In this document: piece after piece, positions 41,785 to 51,331 of the stretch
Layout of the letters: each line of letters opens with the position of its first letter
Position numbering within the stretch: position 1 is the first letter of the stretch
Assembly (NCBI GenBank): GCA_903910555.1
Contig: CAIVZZ010000003.1
Location: forward strand, 62,001 to 126,000
Origin: an uncultured Gemmatimonadota bacterium
GTDB taxonomy: Bacteria; Gemmatimonadota; Gemmatimonadetes; Gemmatimonadales; Gemmatimonadaceae
Direction of reading: 5' to 3'
Length of the DNA: 64,000 nt
Made by a program: the position numbers and the translations under genes
The notes under the pieces: generated by a model
Told to the model about the DNA's origin: nothing
Seen by the model: only the letters and a program-made list of their open reading frames with translations
The model's database searches: none

Positions 41785-41941
41785 GGGCGGTTGCGCGGGG
41801 TCACGGAAATGCGTGGCCCGGCGCGCCGCGTTGGTTGTTGTTTGGGCACTTTCCCGACCGATCACGTTGTCGCTTTTGCGGATAGTGAACAGGTGAAGTA
41901 TTGAGGGGTAGAGTGCCCATACCCTGATGGAGATGTGAGCC

Positions 41942-42322
41942 ATGAATACCTCGATTCGCACGGCGCTCGCTGGCCTGATCCTTTCTGCGGCCGCATGTGG
42001 TGGAAGCAGTTCGTACAACGCGACAGCACCAACGAACAACAATCCCGGCACGGTGACGCCGGTGGCGACGAACGCGGTCACAGCAACAACGTCGGACAGC
42101 TTTTCGCCGGGCAGCATTGTGGTGGCAGTAGGCACAACGGTCAGCTTCACGTTTCAAGCCGTCGCGCACAACGTGACGTTCAATGCCGTCGCGGGTGCGC
42201 CGGCGAGTATCGGCGGTTCAAACGCGAACACAACACTCTCGGTCACGTTCAACACAGCCGGAACCTTCCCGTATCAGTGCACGATTCACCCCGGAATGAC
42301 GGGGACGGTCACAGTTCAGTAG
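41942..42322 (+). CDS. Cupredoxin-like copper lipoprotein
   Basis: 126 residues. Signal peptide with lipobox SAAACG, then a Ser/Thr/Asn/Pro-rich linker and a plastocyanin-type domain whose copper ligands appear as His in AHNV, then Cys, His and Met in YQCTIHPGM. A soluble electron carrier or copper buffer anchored in the envelope is likely. ggag lies about ten bases before the ATG. The flanking gaps (157 and 107 bases) suggest its own promoter. Confidence 0.88.
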   Translation: MNTSIRTALAGLILSAAACGGSSSYNATAPTNNNPGTVTPVATNAVTATTSDSFSPGSIVVAVGTTVSFTFQAVAHNVTFNAVAGAPASIGGSNANTTLSVTFNTAGTFPYQCTIHPGMTGTVTVQ

Positions 42323-42429
42323 CAACCGGGTAGTGGCGGGCGAATGTAAAAAAGTAGGTCGGCGGGCGGCAGGCGGCGTCACAAGGGGTGGGGGGCGTCG
42401 TCCGTCGCACTTTCTCGTACATTCCCTCC

Positions 42430-44001
42430 ATGCGAGATCTGATCCAATCAACGCTTCATAAGCGCTACCATCTGGAACGCGAGCTCGGGAAAGGCGGCAT
42501 GGGTGCCGTGTATCTCGCGCAAGATCTCCAGTTGCAGCGGCTTGTCGCGATCAAGGTGCTGCCGCCTGAACTCGCGGTGCGCCCGGAACTGCGGGAGCGC
42601 TTTCTCCGCGAGACGCGGCTCGCCGCGGGATTCTCGCATCCGAACATCGTCGCTGTGCACGCGGTAGAGGAGCATCCTTCGCTCCTCTGCTTCGTCATGG
42701 GATTCATCGAGGGCGAAACGCTCGGCCAGCGTGTGCGCCGTGCCGGGCCGCTCGGCGGAGCCGAAGCGGTGCGGATGCTGCAGGAAGTGGCGTGGGCGCT
42801 TTCCTACGCGCACGGACGCGGTGTGGTGCACCGCGACATCAAGCCCGACAACATTCTGGTCGAGCGGGCGACAGGCCGTTCGCTCGTCACGGATTTTGGC
42901 ATCGCGCGCTCGAGTACGTCCGGCGCGTCGAATCTCACGCAAGTCGGCGAGGTCGTCGGAACGCCGCAGTTCATGAGTCCCGAGCAGGCCGCGGGCGAGC
43001 CGCTCGACGGACGCAGCGACCTCTATTCGCTCGGCGTCGTCGCATTTTTTGCGGTTACGGGGCGGCTGCCATTCGAAGCGACGAGTGCGGGCGCTGTGAT
43101 GGCGATGCACCTCACGCAGGCTCCGCCGCGCGTGGCGTCGCTGCGCCCCGATCTGCCGCAGGCGCTCTGCGCGGCAATCGACCGCTGCCTCGAGAAAGAG
43201 CCGGCGAAACGATTCGAGAGCGGTGAGGCGCTCGCGGCGGCGCTCGATGTGATGCGTGCTTCGCGGCGTGAAGTGTCGCCGGCCGTTCGCATGTTTCAGC
43301 AGCAGGCCACTCAGGCCGTGCGGGCGGTGTTCATCGTCGTCCTGATGACATCGGTCTACCTCGACAACCTGGTGTGGGCGAAAGCCGACGCCCAATTCAT
43401 ACTCATCCTCGTCGTCGCCGTCACGGTGCTTTGGGGAATATTCGCGCAAATGGTCGGACGCGCGCGCTACCTGATGACGCTCGGCCACTCGTTCGATGAA
43501 GTGCGCGATGGCCTCGGCGTTATTCTCGCCGAGCGCGCCGAGGCGCGCGCGCAGGAATTCGCAAACCTCAGAGCGCGTCAGCGCGCCAAGCGCGCGACGC
43601 GCATCATGCTGGCGGCGTTCGCGCTCAGTATCGCCGGCTTCGTGTTCGTGATCCGCGTCATGCGCGTGAGCACCGGCGTGGGCACGTATCGGATCGGCAT
43701 GGGCGGGTTTGGCATTTTGGCGGTGTGCGCCGCGCTCTTTGGCATCGGGATCGCGCTGGCGATGATGAATCCGGGGCGCTCGAACGGCATCGATCGCCAG
43801 ATCGCACGCCTCTGGTGCAGCGGTGCGGGGCGCGCGGTGTTCCGGCTCGCCGGCTGGACGATCGAGCGAGAAGCCACGCAGCTGCAGCGCGAGTTGCGCA
43901 CGCTTGAGCACAAACGCCGCGCGCTCGAGGGCGAGCTCGCTGTCGTCTCCGGCGAAGTGCGCGCCACAGAATCAGGTCGCCCGCCTGTGACGCCGCAATG
44001 A
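42430..44001 (+). CDS. Membrane Ser/Thr protein kinase
   Basis: 523 residues from ATG 42430; a GTG at 42388 is also in frame. Kinase domain about 10-275 with LGKGGMGAVY, AIKVL, HRDIKPDN, DFGIAR and MSPEQ. The C-terminal part has four hydrophobic segments in two pairs and ends in a coiled-coil-like tail (ATQLQRELRTLEHKRRALEG). It has no recognisable exported sensor domain. It overlaps the sigma-factor gene by four bases, so phosphorylation may feed into the sigma/anti-sigma pair; that link is inferred. Confidence 0.9.
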   Translation: MRDLIQSTLHKRYHLERELGKGGMGAVYLAQDLQLQRLVAIKVLPPELAVRPELRERFLRETRLAAGFSHPNIVAVHAVEEHPSLLCFVMGFIEGETLGQRVRRAGPLGGAEAVRMLQEVAWALSYAHGRGVVHRDIKPDNILVERATGRSLVTDFGIARSSTSGASNLTQVGEVVGTPQFMSPEQAAGEPLDGRSDLYSLGVVAFFAVTGRLPFEATSAGAVMAMHLTQAPPRVASLRPDLPQALCAAIDRCLEKEPAKRFESGEALAAALDVMRASRREVSPAVRMFQQQATQAVRAVFIVVLMTSVYLDNLVWAKADAQFILILVVAVTVLWGIFAQMVGRARYLMTLGHSFDEVRDGLGVILAERAEARAQEFANLRARQRAKRATRIMLAAFALSIAGFVFVIRVMRVSTGVGTYRIGMGGFGILAVCAALFGIGIALAMMNPGRSNGIDRQIARLWCSGAGRAVFRLAGWTIEREATQLQRELRTLEHKRRALEGELAVVSGEVRATESGRPPVTPQ

Positions 44002-44624
44002 ATCCGCGCGCGGCTTCCGCACCGTATTCAAAGCACGGGGAACAGAGCGGTGCGGCCGACGATGCCGCGCTGCTCGCGCGAATGAGCCGCGGCGATGAAC
44101 GCGCGCTCGGGACTTTTTACGATCGATGGGAAGGCGCGGTGCGCGCGATGGTGATGCGCGTCGTGCACGATCCCTCGGAGGCCGACGACGTCGTGGAAGA
44201 AGTGTTCTGGCAGGCATGGCGGCAGGCGGGCCGGTTCGAGGCCGGGCGCGCGAGCGGGGGCACATGGCTGCTCACGATCGCGCGTTCGCGTGCGCTCGAC
44301 AGGCTGCGTTCGCTGCGGAGGTCGCGTGAAGACGCGGGCCTCGATGCTTTGTTGGAATCCGGCTCTCACGCCGAGATACAAGAAACTCCGGATCCGCTCG
44401 AGGCGACTATGCTTGCCGAGCGCGCACGCGTCGTGCGCGAATCGCTCGCGACGCTGCCCGCGGAACAGCGCTCGACACTCGAGATGGCGTACCTCGAAGG
44501 ATTGAGTCAGTCGGAAATCGCGGAGCGCACGCGAGAACCGCTTGGCACGGTGAAGACGCGCATGCGGCTGGCAATGATCAAGCTTCACGAGAAGCTTGGC
44601 GTGCTGCGCGAGGAGCCGGCATGA
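43998..44624 (+). CDS. ECF-family RNA polymerase sigma factor
   Basis: 208 residues. Region 2 includes DPSEADDVVEEVFWQAWRQ and GTWLLTIARSRALDRLR; region 4 has the helix-turn-helix YLEGLSQSEIAERTREPLGT. The sequence is closest in style to SigK-type (ECF19) factors. Starts in an ATGA overlap with the kinase and ends in one with the anti-sigma gene. An autoregulated envelope-stress response would be usual. Confidence 0.92.
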   Translation: MNPRAASAPYSKHGEQSGAADDAALLARMSRGDERALGTFYDRWEGAVRAMVMRVVHDPSEADDVVEEVFWQAWRQAGRFEAGRASGGTWLLTIARSRALDRLRSLRRSREDAGLDALLESGSHAEIQETPDPLEATMLAERARVVRESLATLPAEQRSTLEMAYLEGLSQSEIAERTREPLGTVKTRMRLAMIKLHEKLGVLREEPA

Positions 44625-45292
44625 CCGACAGCAGCGAACCGATGCACGACGCTCCGGATCCGGAAATGGACGCGCTGGTCCGCGCCGCGCTCACGCCTCA
44701 GCGTGCGCGTGACGACGTCCGCGCCAGACTGCTCGCGCGTGCACGTCCCGCGGCGGCGAAGCGCTCGTTCGCGCCGGTGAGCATCGGTCTCGGCCTCGCG
44801 CTCGCGGCGTCGCTGGTCCTTCTTGTGCGCGCGAATCAGACGAACACGGACGAACGAACAGCGTTCGCCGCAGCCGATGCCGCGAAATCCACGCGCATCG
44901 ACTCGCTGCGCGGTGTGCTGGCCACTCGCGATCAGTTCGTTGCCTCTCTCACCGGGCCGAAGGTCACCGTGGTCGGCCTGACCGCGGGCGCGACGAAATC
45001 GCCCCGTGCGCTGATGTTCTGGGACAAAGCGACGAACAGGTGGACGTTTATCGCGCACAACATGCCGGCGCTGAAAGCCGGACGAACCTACCAGCTCTGG
45101 CTTGTCACGGCCGGTCAGAAAATCTCCGCCGGTACGTTTAGCGTGACGGCGAGCGGCGACGCGCTGGTCCAGGCCACCTACGCCCTCGACGCAAACGCGC
45201 TCAAAGCCGTCGCGGTCACCGAGGAGCCGGCTGGCGGTGTCCCCGTGGCGACCGGAGCACTGGTCGTCGTCGGAACGGCGGGCGCGCAGTAA
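44621..45292 (+). CDS. Anti-sigma factor, RskA-like
   Basis: 223 residues. A short cytosolic N terminus (1-50, with AALTPQRARDDVRARLLARA), one membrane helix at about 53-69 and an exported domain of the anti-sigma-K type (FWDKATNRWTFIAHNMPALK ... YQLWLVTAGQ). No zinc-binding HxxxCxxC motif is seen. It probably holds the upstream sigma factor at the membrane until released by proteolysis. Confidence 0.85.
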   Translation: MTDSSEPMHDAPDPEMDALVRAALTPQRARDDVRARLLARARPAAAKRSFAPVSIGLGLALAASLVLLVRANQTNTDERTAFAAADAAKSTRIDSLRGVLATRDQFVASLTGPKVTVVGLTAGATKSPRALMFWDKATNRWTFIAHNMPALKAGRTYQLWLVTAGQKISAGTFSVTASGDALVQATYALDANALKAVAVTEEPAGGVPVATGALVVVGTAGAQ

Positions 45293-45347
45293 GTTTAGGG
45301 GTGACCAACACTCTGCTTATTGTCGCATCCCGCCGAGTCCCCGCGGC

Positions 45348-45767
45348 ATGCTGAACGAAAACGGCGAACGATTCATCAAGGCGATCATCGAGCGCGTTCC
45401 GGTCGAACGCATCGTCGAGATGCACCTCTTTCCGGCGATACGACTCGGCCAGCTCGAGACGGGTGTCGCGGTCGTTGCCGCCGAAGCACCGCCGGGCCCG
45501 GAGCTGCCGCTCGAACCGGCGCTTAATCCAACGCGGCTCGAAGTGCACACGGCCTGGTATCGCCTCACGCGCAAAGGGCCTGAGCGCGGAAAGTGGGAGT
45601 TTGAGGTGAAGACGCAGGCCGACGCTCCGCTGGAGACCGTCGAGACGGTCGTGCGCGGCGCGCAGGAGCGCGCGGGCGAGGCGATCGAGCCCGTGCGTCT
45701 CACCGGTCGGGAGCTCCTCGCGATGATCAGCGAGCCTTCTTCGCTTCCGTGGCAGACCAGCCCGTAA
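45348..45767 (+). CDS. Conserved hypothetical protein
   Basis: 139 residues from ATG 45348 (MLNENGERFIKAIIERVP). Single compact domain, strand-rich (VEMHLFPAIRLGQLETGVAVVAAE ... WEFEVKTQADAPL), no signal or membrane segment. It ends inside the Fur-family gene by 19 bases, suggesting coupling. Longer frames upstream run into the anti-sigma gene. Not recognised. Confidence 0.7.
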   Translation: MLNENGERFIKAIIERVPVERIVEMHLFPAIRLGQLETGVAVVAAEAPPGPELPLEPALNPTRLEVHTAWYRLTRKGPERGKWEFEVKTQADAPLETVETVVRGAQERAGEAIEPVRLTGRELLAMISEPSSLPWQTSP

Positions 45768-46216
45768 TCGACCGCTTTCGGGCGTGGATGACCGAGCGGC
45801 AGCTTCCGCTCACGCCGCAACGTCTCGCGATTGCTGATCTGCTGCTTGGCTCGGAGAGCCACCTGTCCGCGGAAGAGCTCATCGAAACGCTCGCAGGGAA
45901 AGGGCTGAAAGTGGGAACTGCCACTGTATACCGGACGATCGACGTGATGCTCGAGAGCGGATTTATCGTCGAGCGCGATCGCGGCGAAGGCTTTCGACGC
46001 TTCGAGCCGAACCGCGAGCTGCCGCATCACGAGCAGCTCCTTTGCACGGTGTGCGGCCGCGTCGAAGAGTTTCGCGATGGGGCGCTCGAGCGCATGACGC
46101 AGCGGGTTGCCGATGCGCACGGCTACGTGCGCGAACGGCATCGCCTCGTGATTTACGGCACATGCGGCGGTTGCGCGCGCGCGGCCGGTCTCACTGGCGT
46201 GGCGACACGAGCATGA
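45749..46216 (+). CDS. Fur-family metalloregulator
   Basis: 155 residues from GTG 45749. The winged helix is LTPQRLAIADLL and TATVYRTIDVMLESG, followed by the metal site HHEQLLCTVCG (His93, His94, Cys99, Cys102) and CGGC (Cys139, Cys142), so the structural zinc site is present. Fur, PerR or Zur cannot be separated from sequence alone. Next to CcdA, which suggests a thiol or iron link. Confidence 0.92.
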   Translation: MADQPVIDRFRAWMTERQLPLTPQRLAIADLLLGSESHLSAEELIETLAGKGLKVGTATVYRTIDVMLESGFIVERDRGEGFRRFEPNRELPHHEQLLCTVCGRVEEFRDGALERMTQRVADAHGYVRERHRLVIYGTCGGCARAAGLTGVATRA

Positions 46217-46220
46217 CAAG

Positions 46221-46952
46221 ATGAACGACGCGTCCGCAGGACTCGGCATCGCCGTCGCATTCACCGCGGGACTGCTGAGCTTTCTCTCCCCGTGCGTACT
46301 GCCGCTCATACCGAGCTACGTCACGTTTATCACGGGGCTTTCGCTCGAAGACGTGACAAAGGCGCGGCGCACCGCGCTCGTGCACGCGCTGCTCTTTATT
46401 TTCGGCTTCACTCTGATCTTCGTCGCGCTCGGCGCAACAGCCACGGCGCTCGGCCGTGTGCTGCTGCATTACCGGTATCTGGTTTCGAGCGTCGGCGGCG
46501 CGCTGGTGACGGTGTTCGGCCTCTATCTGCTCGGCGTGCTGAATATCTCGGCGTTCATGCGCGAGCGGCGCGTGCACCTCGCGGAGAAACCGCTCGGATA
46601 TCTCGGCACAGTGGTCGTCGGCATCGCGTTCGGTGCGGGGTGGAGTCCGTGCCTCGGCCCTATCCTCGGTGCAATTCTTGCACTCGCCGCAAATTCCGGC
46701 GATCTCTCACGCGGCTTGCTGCTGCTCTTGTGCTATTCGCTCGGACTCGCGGTGCCGTTCTTGATTGCGGCGGTCGCTGTCGAGCGATTTCTGGATTTTT
46801 TTGCGCGGCACAAAGGCAAAATGATCTGGGTGAACCGCGCGGCCGGCGTTCTGCTGATCGGCGTCGGCATCCTCATGATGACGAACCGATTCTCGCTGCT
46901 CGCGACGAAACTTCAGCAGTGGACGCCGGACGCGTTGCTTCGTCACCTGTGA
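46221..46952 (+). CDS. CcdA-type thiol-disulfide transporter
   Basis: 243 residues, six helices. The redox pair is Cys25 in FLSPCVLPLIP and Cys144 in GWSPCLGP, the classic CcdA/DsbD-beta arrangement. It carries reducing power across the inner membrane for cytochrome c maturation or periplasmic thiol repair. Four bases after the Fur gene, so co-transcribed. No cytochrome c assembly genes lie nearby. Confidence 0.92.
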   Translation: MNDASAGLGIAVAFTAGLLSFLSPCVLPLIPSYVTFITGLSLEDVTKARRTALVHALLFIFGFTLIFVALGATATALGRVLLHYRYLVSSVGGALVTVFGLYLLGVLNISAFMRERRVHLAEKPLGYLGTVVVGIAFGAGWSPCLGPILGAILALAANSGDLSRGLLLLLCYSLGLAVPFLIAAVAVERFLDFFARHKGKMIWVNRAAGVLLIGVGILMMTNRFSLLATKLQQWTPDALLRHL

Positions 46953-47471
46953 TCAGAGGCGGATTCCGAACCGCACGGGGACGTACACGAGGTTGAAGCC
47001 GGGCTCATAGAGCTTCACCGCGCTCACCTCGAGAAACCCATTCCAGCGAAACACCGGGATGTACACGCCGAGCGCGGCCTGCGTGCCGAAGTACTGGAGT
47101 TGATCGGTAACTTGGTGCCCGAGGATTGTGCCCTTCGCAGTGGTCTGGTAGTAACCGGGGCCCGCCGCCCAGTAAAAAATGGACCCGAAGTCACCGGTGA
47201 CACTGACGGCCTGCGATGACAGCGCAGTGCTGCTCACCGCGCCCTTGCCCGGGAATTGGTCGTAGCCGATTTCGATGCGCAGTGGGAACGGTCCGATTAT
47301 CGGATCGGTGCGCACGTGAAATGCGATATCGAATCCGGAGCTGGCGCCATTCGAGAAGTCCGAAATCGGGCTCGCCACGCCAACCGCGAGGCTCGCGCGT
47401 TGCGCGTGTGCCGTGCCGGCTAACAGGAGCAGTGCGGTCGTCGCGAGCGCGAGCGTGCCACGTCGGGTCAT
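46953..47471 (-). CDS. Predicted outer-membrane beta-barrel protein
   Basis: 172 residues: signal peptide ending GTAHAQ, then alternating hydrophobic strands (ASLAVGVASPISDF, FPLRIEIGYDQF, YYQTTAKG, LEVSAVKLYEP) and a C-terminal strand VYVPVRFGIRL, as in small eight-stranded barrels. Role unknown. Its stop touches the ccdA stop; start about 90 bases from the divergent lipoprotein gene. Confidence 0.75.
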   Translation of the reverse strand: MTRRGTLALATTALLLLAGTAHAQRASLAVGVASPISDFSNGASSGFDIAFHVRTDPIIGPFPLRIEIGYDQFPGKGAVSSTALSSQAVSVTGDFGSIFYWAAGPGYYQTTAKGTILGHQVTDQLQYFGTQAALGVYIPVFRWNGFLEVSAVKLYEPGFNLVYVPVRFGIRL

Positions 47472-47563
47472 CGGGGCTCCATAGTTTAAGACGGGAGTTG
47501 CGCAACTTGCCGGTGATCCGGCGGTACTACATTTCTGACGGTGATCTCAACCACGGCCAAACC

Positions 47564-48454
47564 ATGCCATCAAAATACCCCTCCGGTGCCGCGACGTTTC
47601 TCGCCATCGCCATTCTGACGGTCGGCGCGGCGTGCGGTGACAAAAACTCCCAGCAGGCGGGCGCGACGCCCGCGCGGGAAATCCAGCTCGCGCCGAGCGC
47701 GCCGGCGAACCCACAGCTGAACGACGCGCCAGCGGCGGCGGAGGCACCGGCGCCGAAGCCGGTCCAGGTCGCGAAAGCTCCGCGGCCGCGACAGCAGGAA
47801 GTTGTCGTTCGCCGACTCGATCCGACGGATGTCCCCGCAGCGAGCGCTCCAGCTCCCGTGGCGGTCGCTGCGGCACCGTCGGAGGCGCCAATCGTGAATG
47901 CGCCGGCCGCACCCACGATGGGCACCATCAGCGCCGGCAGGTCGTTCGCCGTGCACCCGATCGCGCGAGTGTGCACGAACACATTCAAGGCGGGCGATCG
48001 GTTCACGACGATCCTCAATGAGTCTGTGTCGGGATTGGACGGCGCGATCATTCCGGCTGGAAGCAGCGTCGTGCTCAAGGTGGATGAATCCACACGCAGC
48101 GAGAATTCAAAGGACAGCTTGAAGCTCACATTCAGCGCGGTGTCCGTGCGTATTGGCCAGCAGTCGTACGACCTCACGGGTCACGTCGCGCAGACAGCGC
48201 CGCTCGAGAAGGTTCGCGTGCAGTCGACCGGAGATCAGGCGAAGAAAGTCGGAGCGGGCGCGGTGCTTGGCGCGCTCGCCGGCCAGCTGCTCGGCAAGAA
48301 TACGCGGTCGACGGTGATTGGCGGCGCTGTTGGAGCGGCCGCTGGCGCTGCGGTTGCGGCGGGGACGGCGGATTATGACGGGTGTGTGCCGACGACGATG
48401 AATTTGACGGTGAGTTTGGATTCGCCGTTGTTCATCAAGCTTTTGCCAAACTAG
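47564..48454 (+). CDS. Lipoprotein with glycine-zipper C terminus
   Basis: 296 residues. Lipobox TVGAACG, then a long Ala/Pro linker (about 30-125), a beta-rich domain (SFAVHPIARVCTNTFKAGDRF onward) and a glycine-zipper hairpin GAGAVLGALAGQLLGK plus IGGAVGAAAGAAVAAGTA, before a last strand TMNLTVSLDSPLFI. Proteins of this build sit in the envelope and may self-associate. Longer upstream frame is a shadow of the divergent gene. Overlaps the convergent ggt by four bases. Confidence 0.8.
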   Translation: MPSKYPSGAATFLAIAILTVGAACGDKNSQQAGATPAREIQLAPSAPANPQLNDAPAAAEAPAPKPVQVAKAPRPRQQEVVVRRLDPTDVPAASAPAPVAVAAAPSEAPIVNAPAAPTMGTISAGRSFAVHPIARVCTNTFKAGDRFTTILNESVSGLDGAIIPAGSSVVLKVDESTRSENSKDSLKLTFSAVSVRIGQQSYDLTGHVAQTAPLEKVRVQSTGDQAKKVGAGAVLGALAGQLLGKNTRSTVIGGAVGAAAGAAVAAGTADYDGCVPTTMNLTVSLDSPLFIKLLPN

Positions 48455-50241
48455 TAGCCCACCGCGCCACCAACCGATCGCGGTTCGTACACGCCGTGCC
48501 ACCCGCCCGGCACGCGTAAAATCGAGTTCACATTCGCCAGCCCGTTCTGCGACGTGACCGTGTGTCCCATCGCCTTCAGCGAATCGACAACCGCGGCACT
48601 CATTCCATTCGGCTCAAACCGCAGCGCATCCGGCAGCGCCTGATGATGGAGCCGCGGCGCTCGCATCGCGTCGGCGAGCGTCATGTGATGCTCGATCACG
48701 TTGAGAATCACTTCCATCGTCGCGGTGATAATCGTCGGACCGCCCGCCGCGCCGGTGACCATCAGCAGTTTGCCCTGCGGGTCGAGCACGATGGTGGGAT
48801 CCATCGCCGACAGCATGCGTTTGCCGGGACGAATCGCGTTTGCTTCACCCTGCACGAGCCCGAACATGTTCGGCGTGCCCGGCTGCGCGGCGAAGTCATC
48901 CATCTCGTTGTTCATGAAGAATCCGCCGCCGCGAACCCATACTCCTGATCCGAATCCGCCATTCAGCGTCGTGGTCGTCGCAACGGCGTTTCCGAAATTG
49001 TCGACCACCGAATAGTGCGTGGTCTGCGTTCCCTCGGCGCGTGTGTCGAACGCCGGGGTCTTCGATGCATGATGCAGGTCAATCTGCGCGGCGAGCGTTT
49101 TCGCGTACGCTTTGCTGGTGAGCTCGTTGAGCGGATTCTTCACGAATGCCGGATCGCCGAGTTTTGAATTGCGATCCATGAACGCGCGGCGGTAGCTCTC
49201 GGCCAATAGATGCGCGTACCCTACGCTCCCCGCCGGCGGCAGCGGCGCAAAGTTCTCGAGAATGTTCATCGCTTCGGTCATCGTGATTCCGCCGGACGAC
49301 GAGGGCGGCATCGCGAGCAGCGTGTAGCCGCGATACGTCGATTTGATCGGCGTGCGCCACTCAGGTTTGTACCGGCGCAAATCGTCTTTCGTGATGATTC
49401 CGCCGCCGCGCTGTTCTTCTGCGACGAGTGAATCGGCGATCGCTCCTTCGTAAAACGCCTTCGGTCCGTTTGCGGCAATGAGCTTCAGCGTGCGCGCGAG
49501 ATCCGGCTGTACAAGCAACGAGCCGGTCTTCACCGCTTCACCGCCAGGGAAAAACACCGCTTTGCCCTCGAACGGCGTGATCGCACGGCGCGCGCCTTCG
49601 ATCCCTCTCGAAAAAACGCTGTCGACCATAAAACCCTTCTCGGCGTAGCGAATCGCTGGCGCCATCACCTGCGCGAGCGTCATCGAGCCGTATTTCTTGA
49701 GCGCTTCGTTCATTCCCGCAACGGAGCCGGGGACGCCGCTCGCGAGATATCCCACCGTGCTCTTGTTCGTGAGCTTGCCACTGGCGTCGACGTACATATC
49801 GCGCGATGAGGCACCCGGAGCCATCTCTCGGTAGTCGAGCGTCATCGAGCGTCCGTCGGCCATTCGAATATTCATGAATCCGCCGCCGCCAATGTTGCCG
49901 GCACTCGGATATGTCACCGCGAGCGCGAAGCCGGTCGCGACGGCGGCGTCGACTGCGTTGCCGCCGGCTTTGAGAATCTCGATGCCAGCATCGCTGGCGA
50001 GCTTTGAATTGCTGACCACCATTGCATGCTCCGATTCCGTCGGCTTCACACCAACCGGAAAGCGCCACCCGCCTGGAAACGCCGCGAGAGCGGCCGCCTC
50101 GGCGACGCGCGTCGCGTCCCGCGGTTCGAGGGCGGGTGCGGGAGGGTGCGCCGGTGCGGGTGAGGCCGCCGGATGACACGCCGCAACGAACAACAGCGTG
50201 GAGAGCAGAGCGGCACGCGAGCGATGCAGTGATTCACGCAT
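48451..50241 (-). CDS. ggt: Gamma-glutamyltransferase (lipoprotein form)
   Basis: 596 residues from ATG 50241. N-terminal lipobox LLFVAACHP, large-subunit region with GGNAVDAAVATGFALAVTYP and GGGGFMNIR, and the auto-cleavage Thr at the start of TTHYSVVD; small-subunit GGFGSGVW and PGKRMLSAMDPTIV. It hydrolyses or transpeptidates gamma-glutamyl peptides such as glutathione in the periplasm. The lipobox suggests anchoring rather than a free soluble enzyme. Confidence 0.94.
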   Translation of the reverse strand: MRESLHRSRAALLSTLLFVAACHPAASPAPAHPPAPALEPRDATRVAEAAALAAFPGGWRFPVGVKPTESEHAMVVSNSKLASDAGIEILKAGGNAVDAAVATGFALAVTYPSAGNIGGGGFMNIRMADGRSMTLDYREMAPGASSRDMYVDASGKLTNKSTVGYLASGVPGSVAGMNEALKKYGSMTLAQVMAPAIRYAEKGFMVDSVFSRGIEGARRAITPFEGKAVFFPGGEAVKTGSLLVQPDLARTLKLIAANGPKAFYEGAIADSLVAEEQRGGGIITKDDLRRYKPEWRTPIKSTYRGYTLLAMPPSSSGGITMTEAMNILENFAPLPPAGSVGYAHLLAESYRRAFMDRNSKLGDPAFVKNPLNELTSKAYAKTLAAQIDLHHASKTPAFDTRAEGTQTTHYSVVDNFGNAVATTTTLNGGFGSGVWVRGGGFFMNNEMDDFAAQPGTPNMFGLVQGEANAIRPGKRMLSAMDPTIVLDPQGKLLMVTGAAGGPTIITATMEVILNVIEHHMTLADAMRAPRLHHQALPDALRFEPNGMSAAVVDSLKAMGHTVTSQNGLANVNSILRVPGGWHGVYEPRSVGGAVGY

Positions 50242-50413
50242 ATCGATTCCCCGGTGTGACCAACGGATAACAGTCGGGCGAAGAAGGCTATCGCACACTG
50301 ATGCTGCCAAAGCGCTTGGCCCTCAGGCGCACGATCCATAACTTAGCCTTGGCGGGTGATGCCGGACAGCAACCGGCGTTCCACCCACAATCCACGGACT
50401 TCAAAACCGGATC

Positions 50414-51331
50414 GTGAACTTGGGTGCGTTGACGGAACGACGGAATCCGAAGACCGCTGAAATAGATCTTGCCGGCGCGCTGGAGATCGTCGATCTCATC
50501 AATGCCGAAGACAAGACTGTTGCTGACGCGGTACATGCGCAGCGCGAGTCGATCGCCGCGGCGCTGTCCACCGCTGAAACTGTGCTGCGCGGCGGTGGGC
50601 GCCTGTTCTACGCCGGCGCGGGCACCTCAGGCCGGCTCGGCGTTCTCGACGCGAGTGAGATTCCGCCGACGTTCGGCGCGCCGCCTGATCTGGTGCAGGG
50701 GATTATCGCCGGCGGGATGGCGGCGCTGACGCGATCGCAGGAAGGCGCTGAGGATCGCCCGGATGGCGCGCGCGATGATCTCGATCTGGCCGGTGTGCGC
50801 TCCGGTGATTTCGTAATCGGAATCGCGGCGAGCGGCACGACTCCGTATGTGAGAGCTGCGCTGCAGCATGCGAAAAAACTTGGTGCTCACACGGCGATCG
50901 TTGCATGCTCACCGCCGCCGGCCGAGACACTCGCCGCGGCGGAGATCGCGATCGTCGTGCTGACGGGCCCCGAGGTTGTGACAGGATCCACGCGTATGAA
51001 AGCCGGCACCGCGACGAAACTCGTGCTCAACACGATCACGACCGGCGCGATGATCCGCCTTGGGAAAACGTATGGCAACCTGATGGTCGATTTGCAGGCG
51101 TCGAACGCGAAACTGCGTGACCGCGCCGAGCGAATCGTCTGCGAAGTGTGCGGCGTGACCGCTGCCGAGGCCGCCGATCTGCTGCGTGCGGCGGATGGGA
51201 GCGTGAAGCTCGCGATCGTGATGAAGAAACTGCATGTGAACGCCGCCGATGCGCGCGCTGCGCTCGAAAAAGAGGGCGGCGTGATTCGTCGCGTTGTGAA
51301 AGGCGCGCCGCCGCCGGTGGAGCCGGAGTGA
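50414..51331 (+). CDS. murQ: N-acetylmuramic acid 6-phosphate etherase
   Basis: Cleaves the lactyl ether of MurNAc-6P, giving GlcNAc-6P and D-lactate. SIS-domain enzyme, with LFYAGAGTSGRLGVLDASEIPPTF, GIAASGTTPYV, and GSTRMKAGTATKLVLN. 305 residues from GTG 50414. First gene of a three-gene peptidoglycan-recycling operon; overlaps anmK by four bases (GTGA). The 172-base gap to divergent ggt likely holds promoters for both. Confidence 0.95.
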   Translation: MNLGALTERRNPKTAEIDLAGALEIVDLINAEDKTVADAVHAQRESIAAALSTAETVLRGGGRLFYAGAGTSGRLGVLDASEIPPTFGAPPDLVQGIIAGGMAALTRSQEGAEDRPDGARDDLDLAGVRSGDFVIGIAASGTTPYVRAALQHAKKLGAHTAIVACSPPPAETLAAAEIAIVVLTGPEVVTGSTRMKAGTATKLVLNTITTGAMIRLGKTYGNLMVDLQASNAKLRDRAERIVCEVCGVTAAEAADLLRAADGSVKLAIVMKKLHVNAADARAALEKEGGVIRRVVKGAPPPVEPE

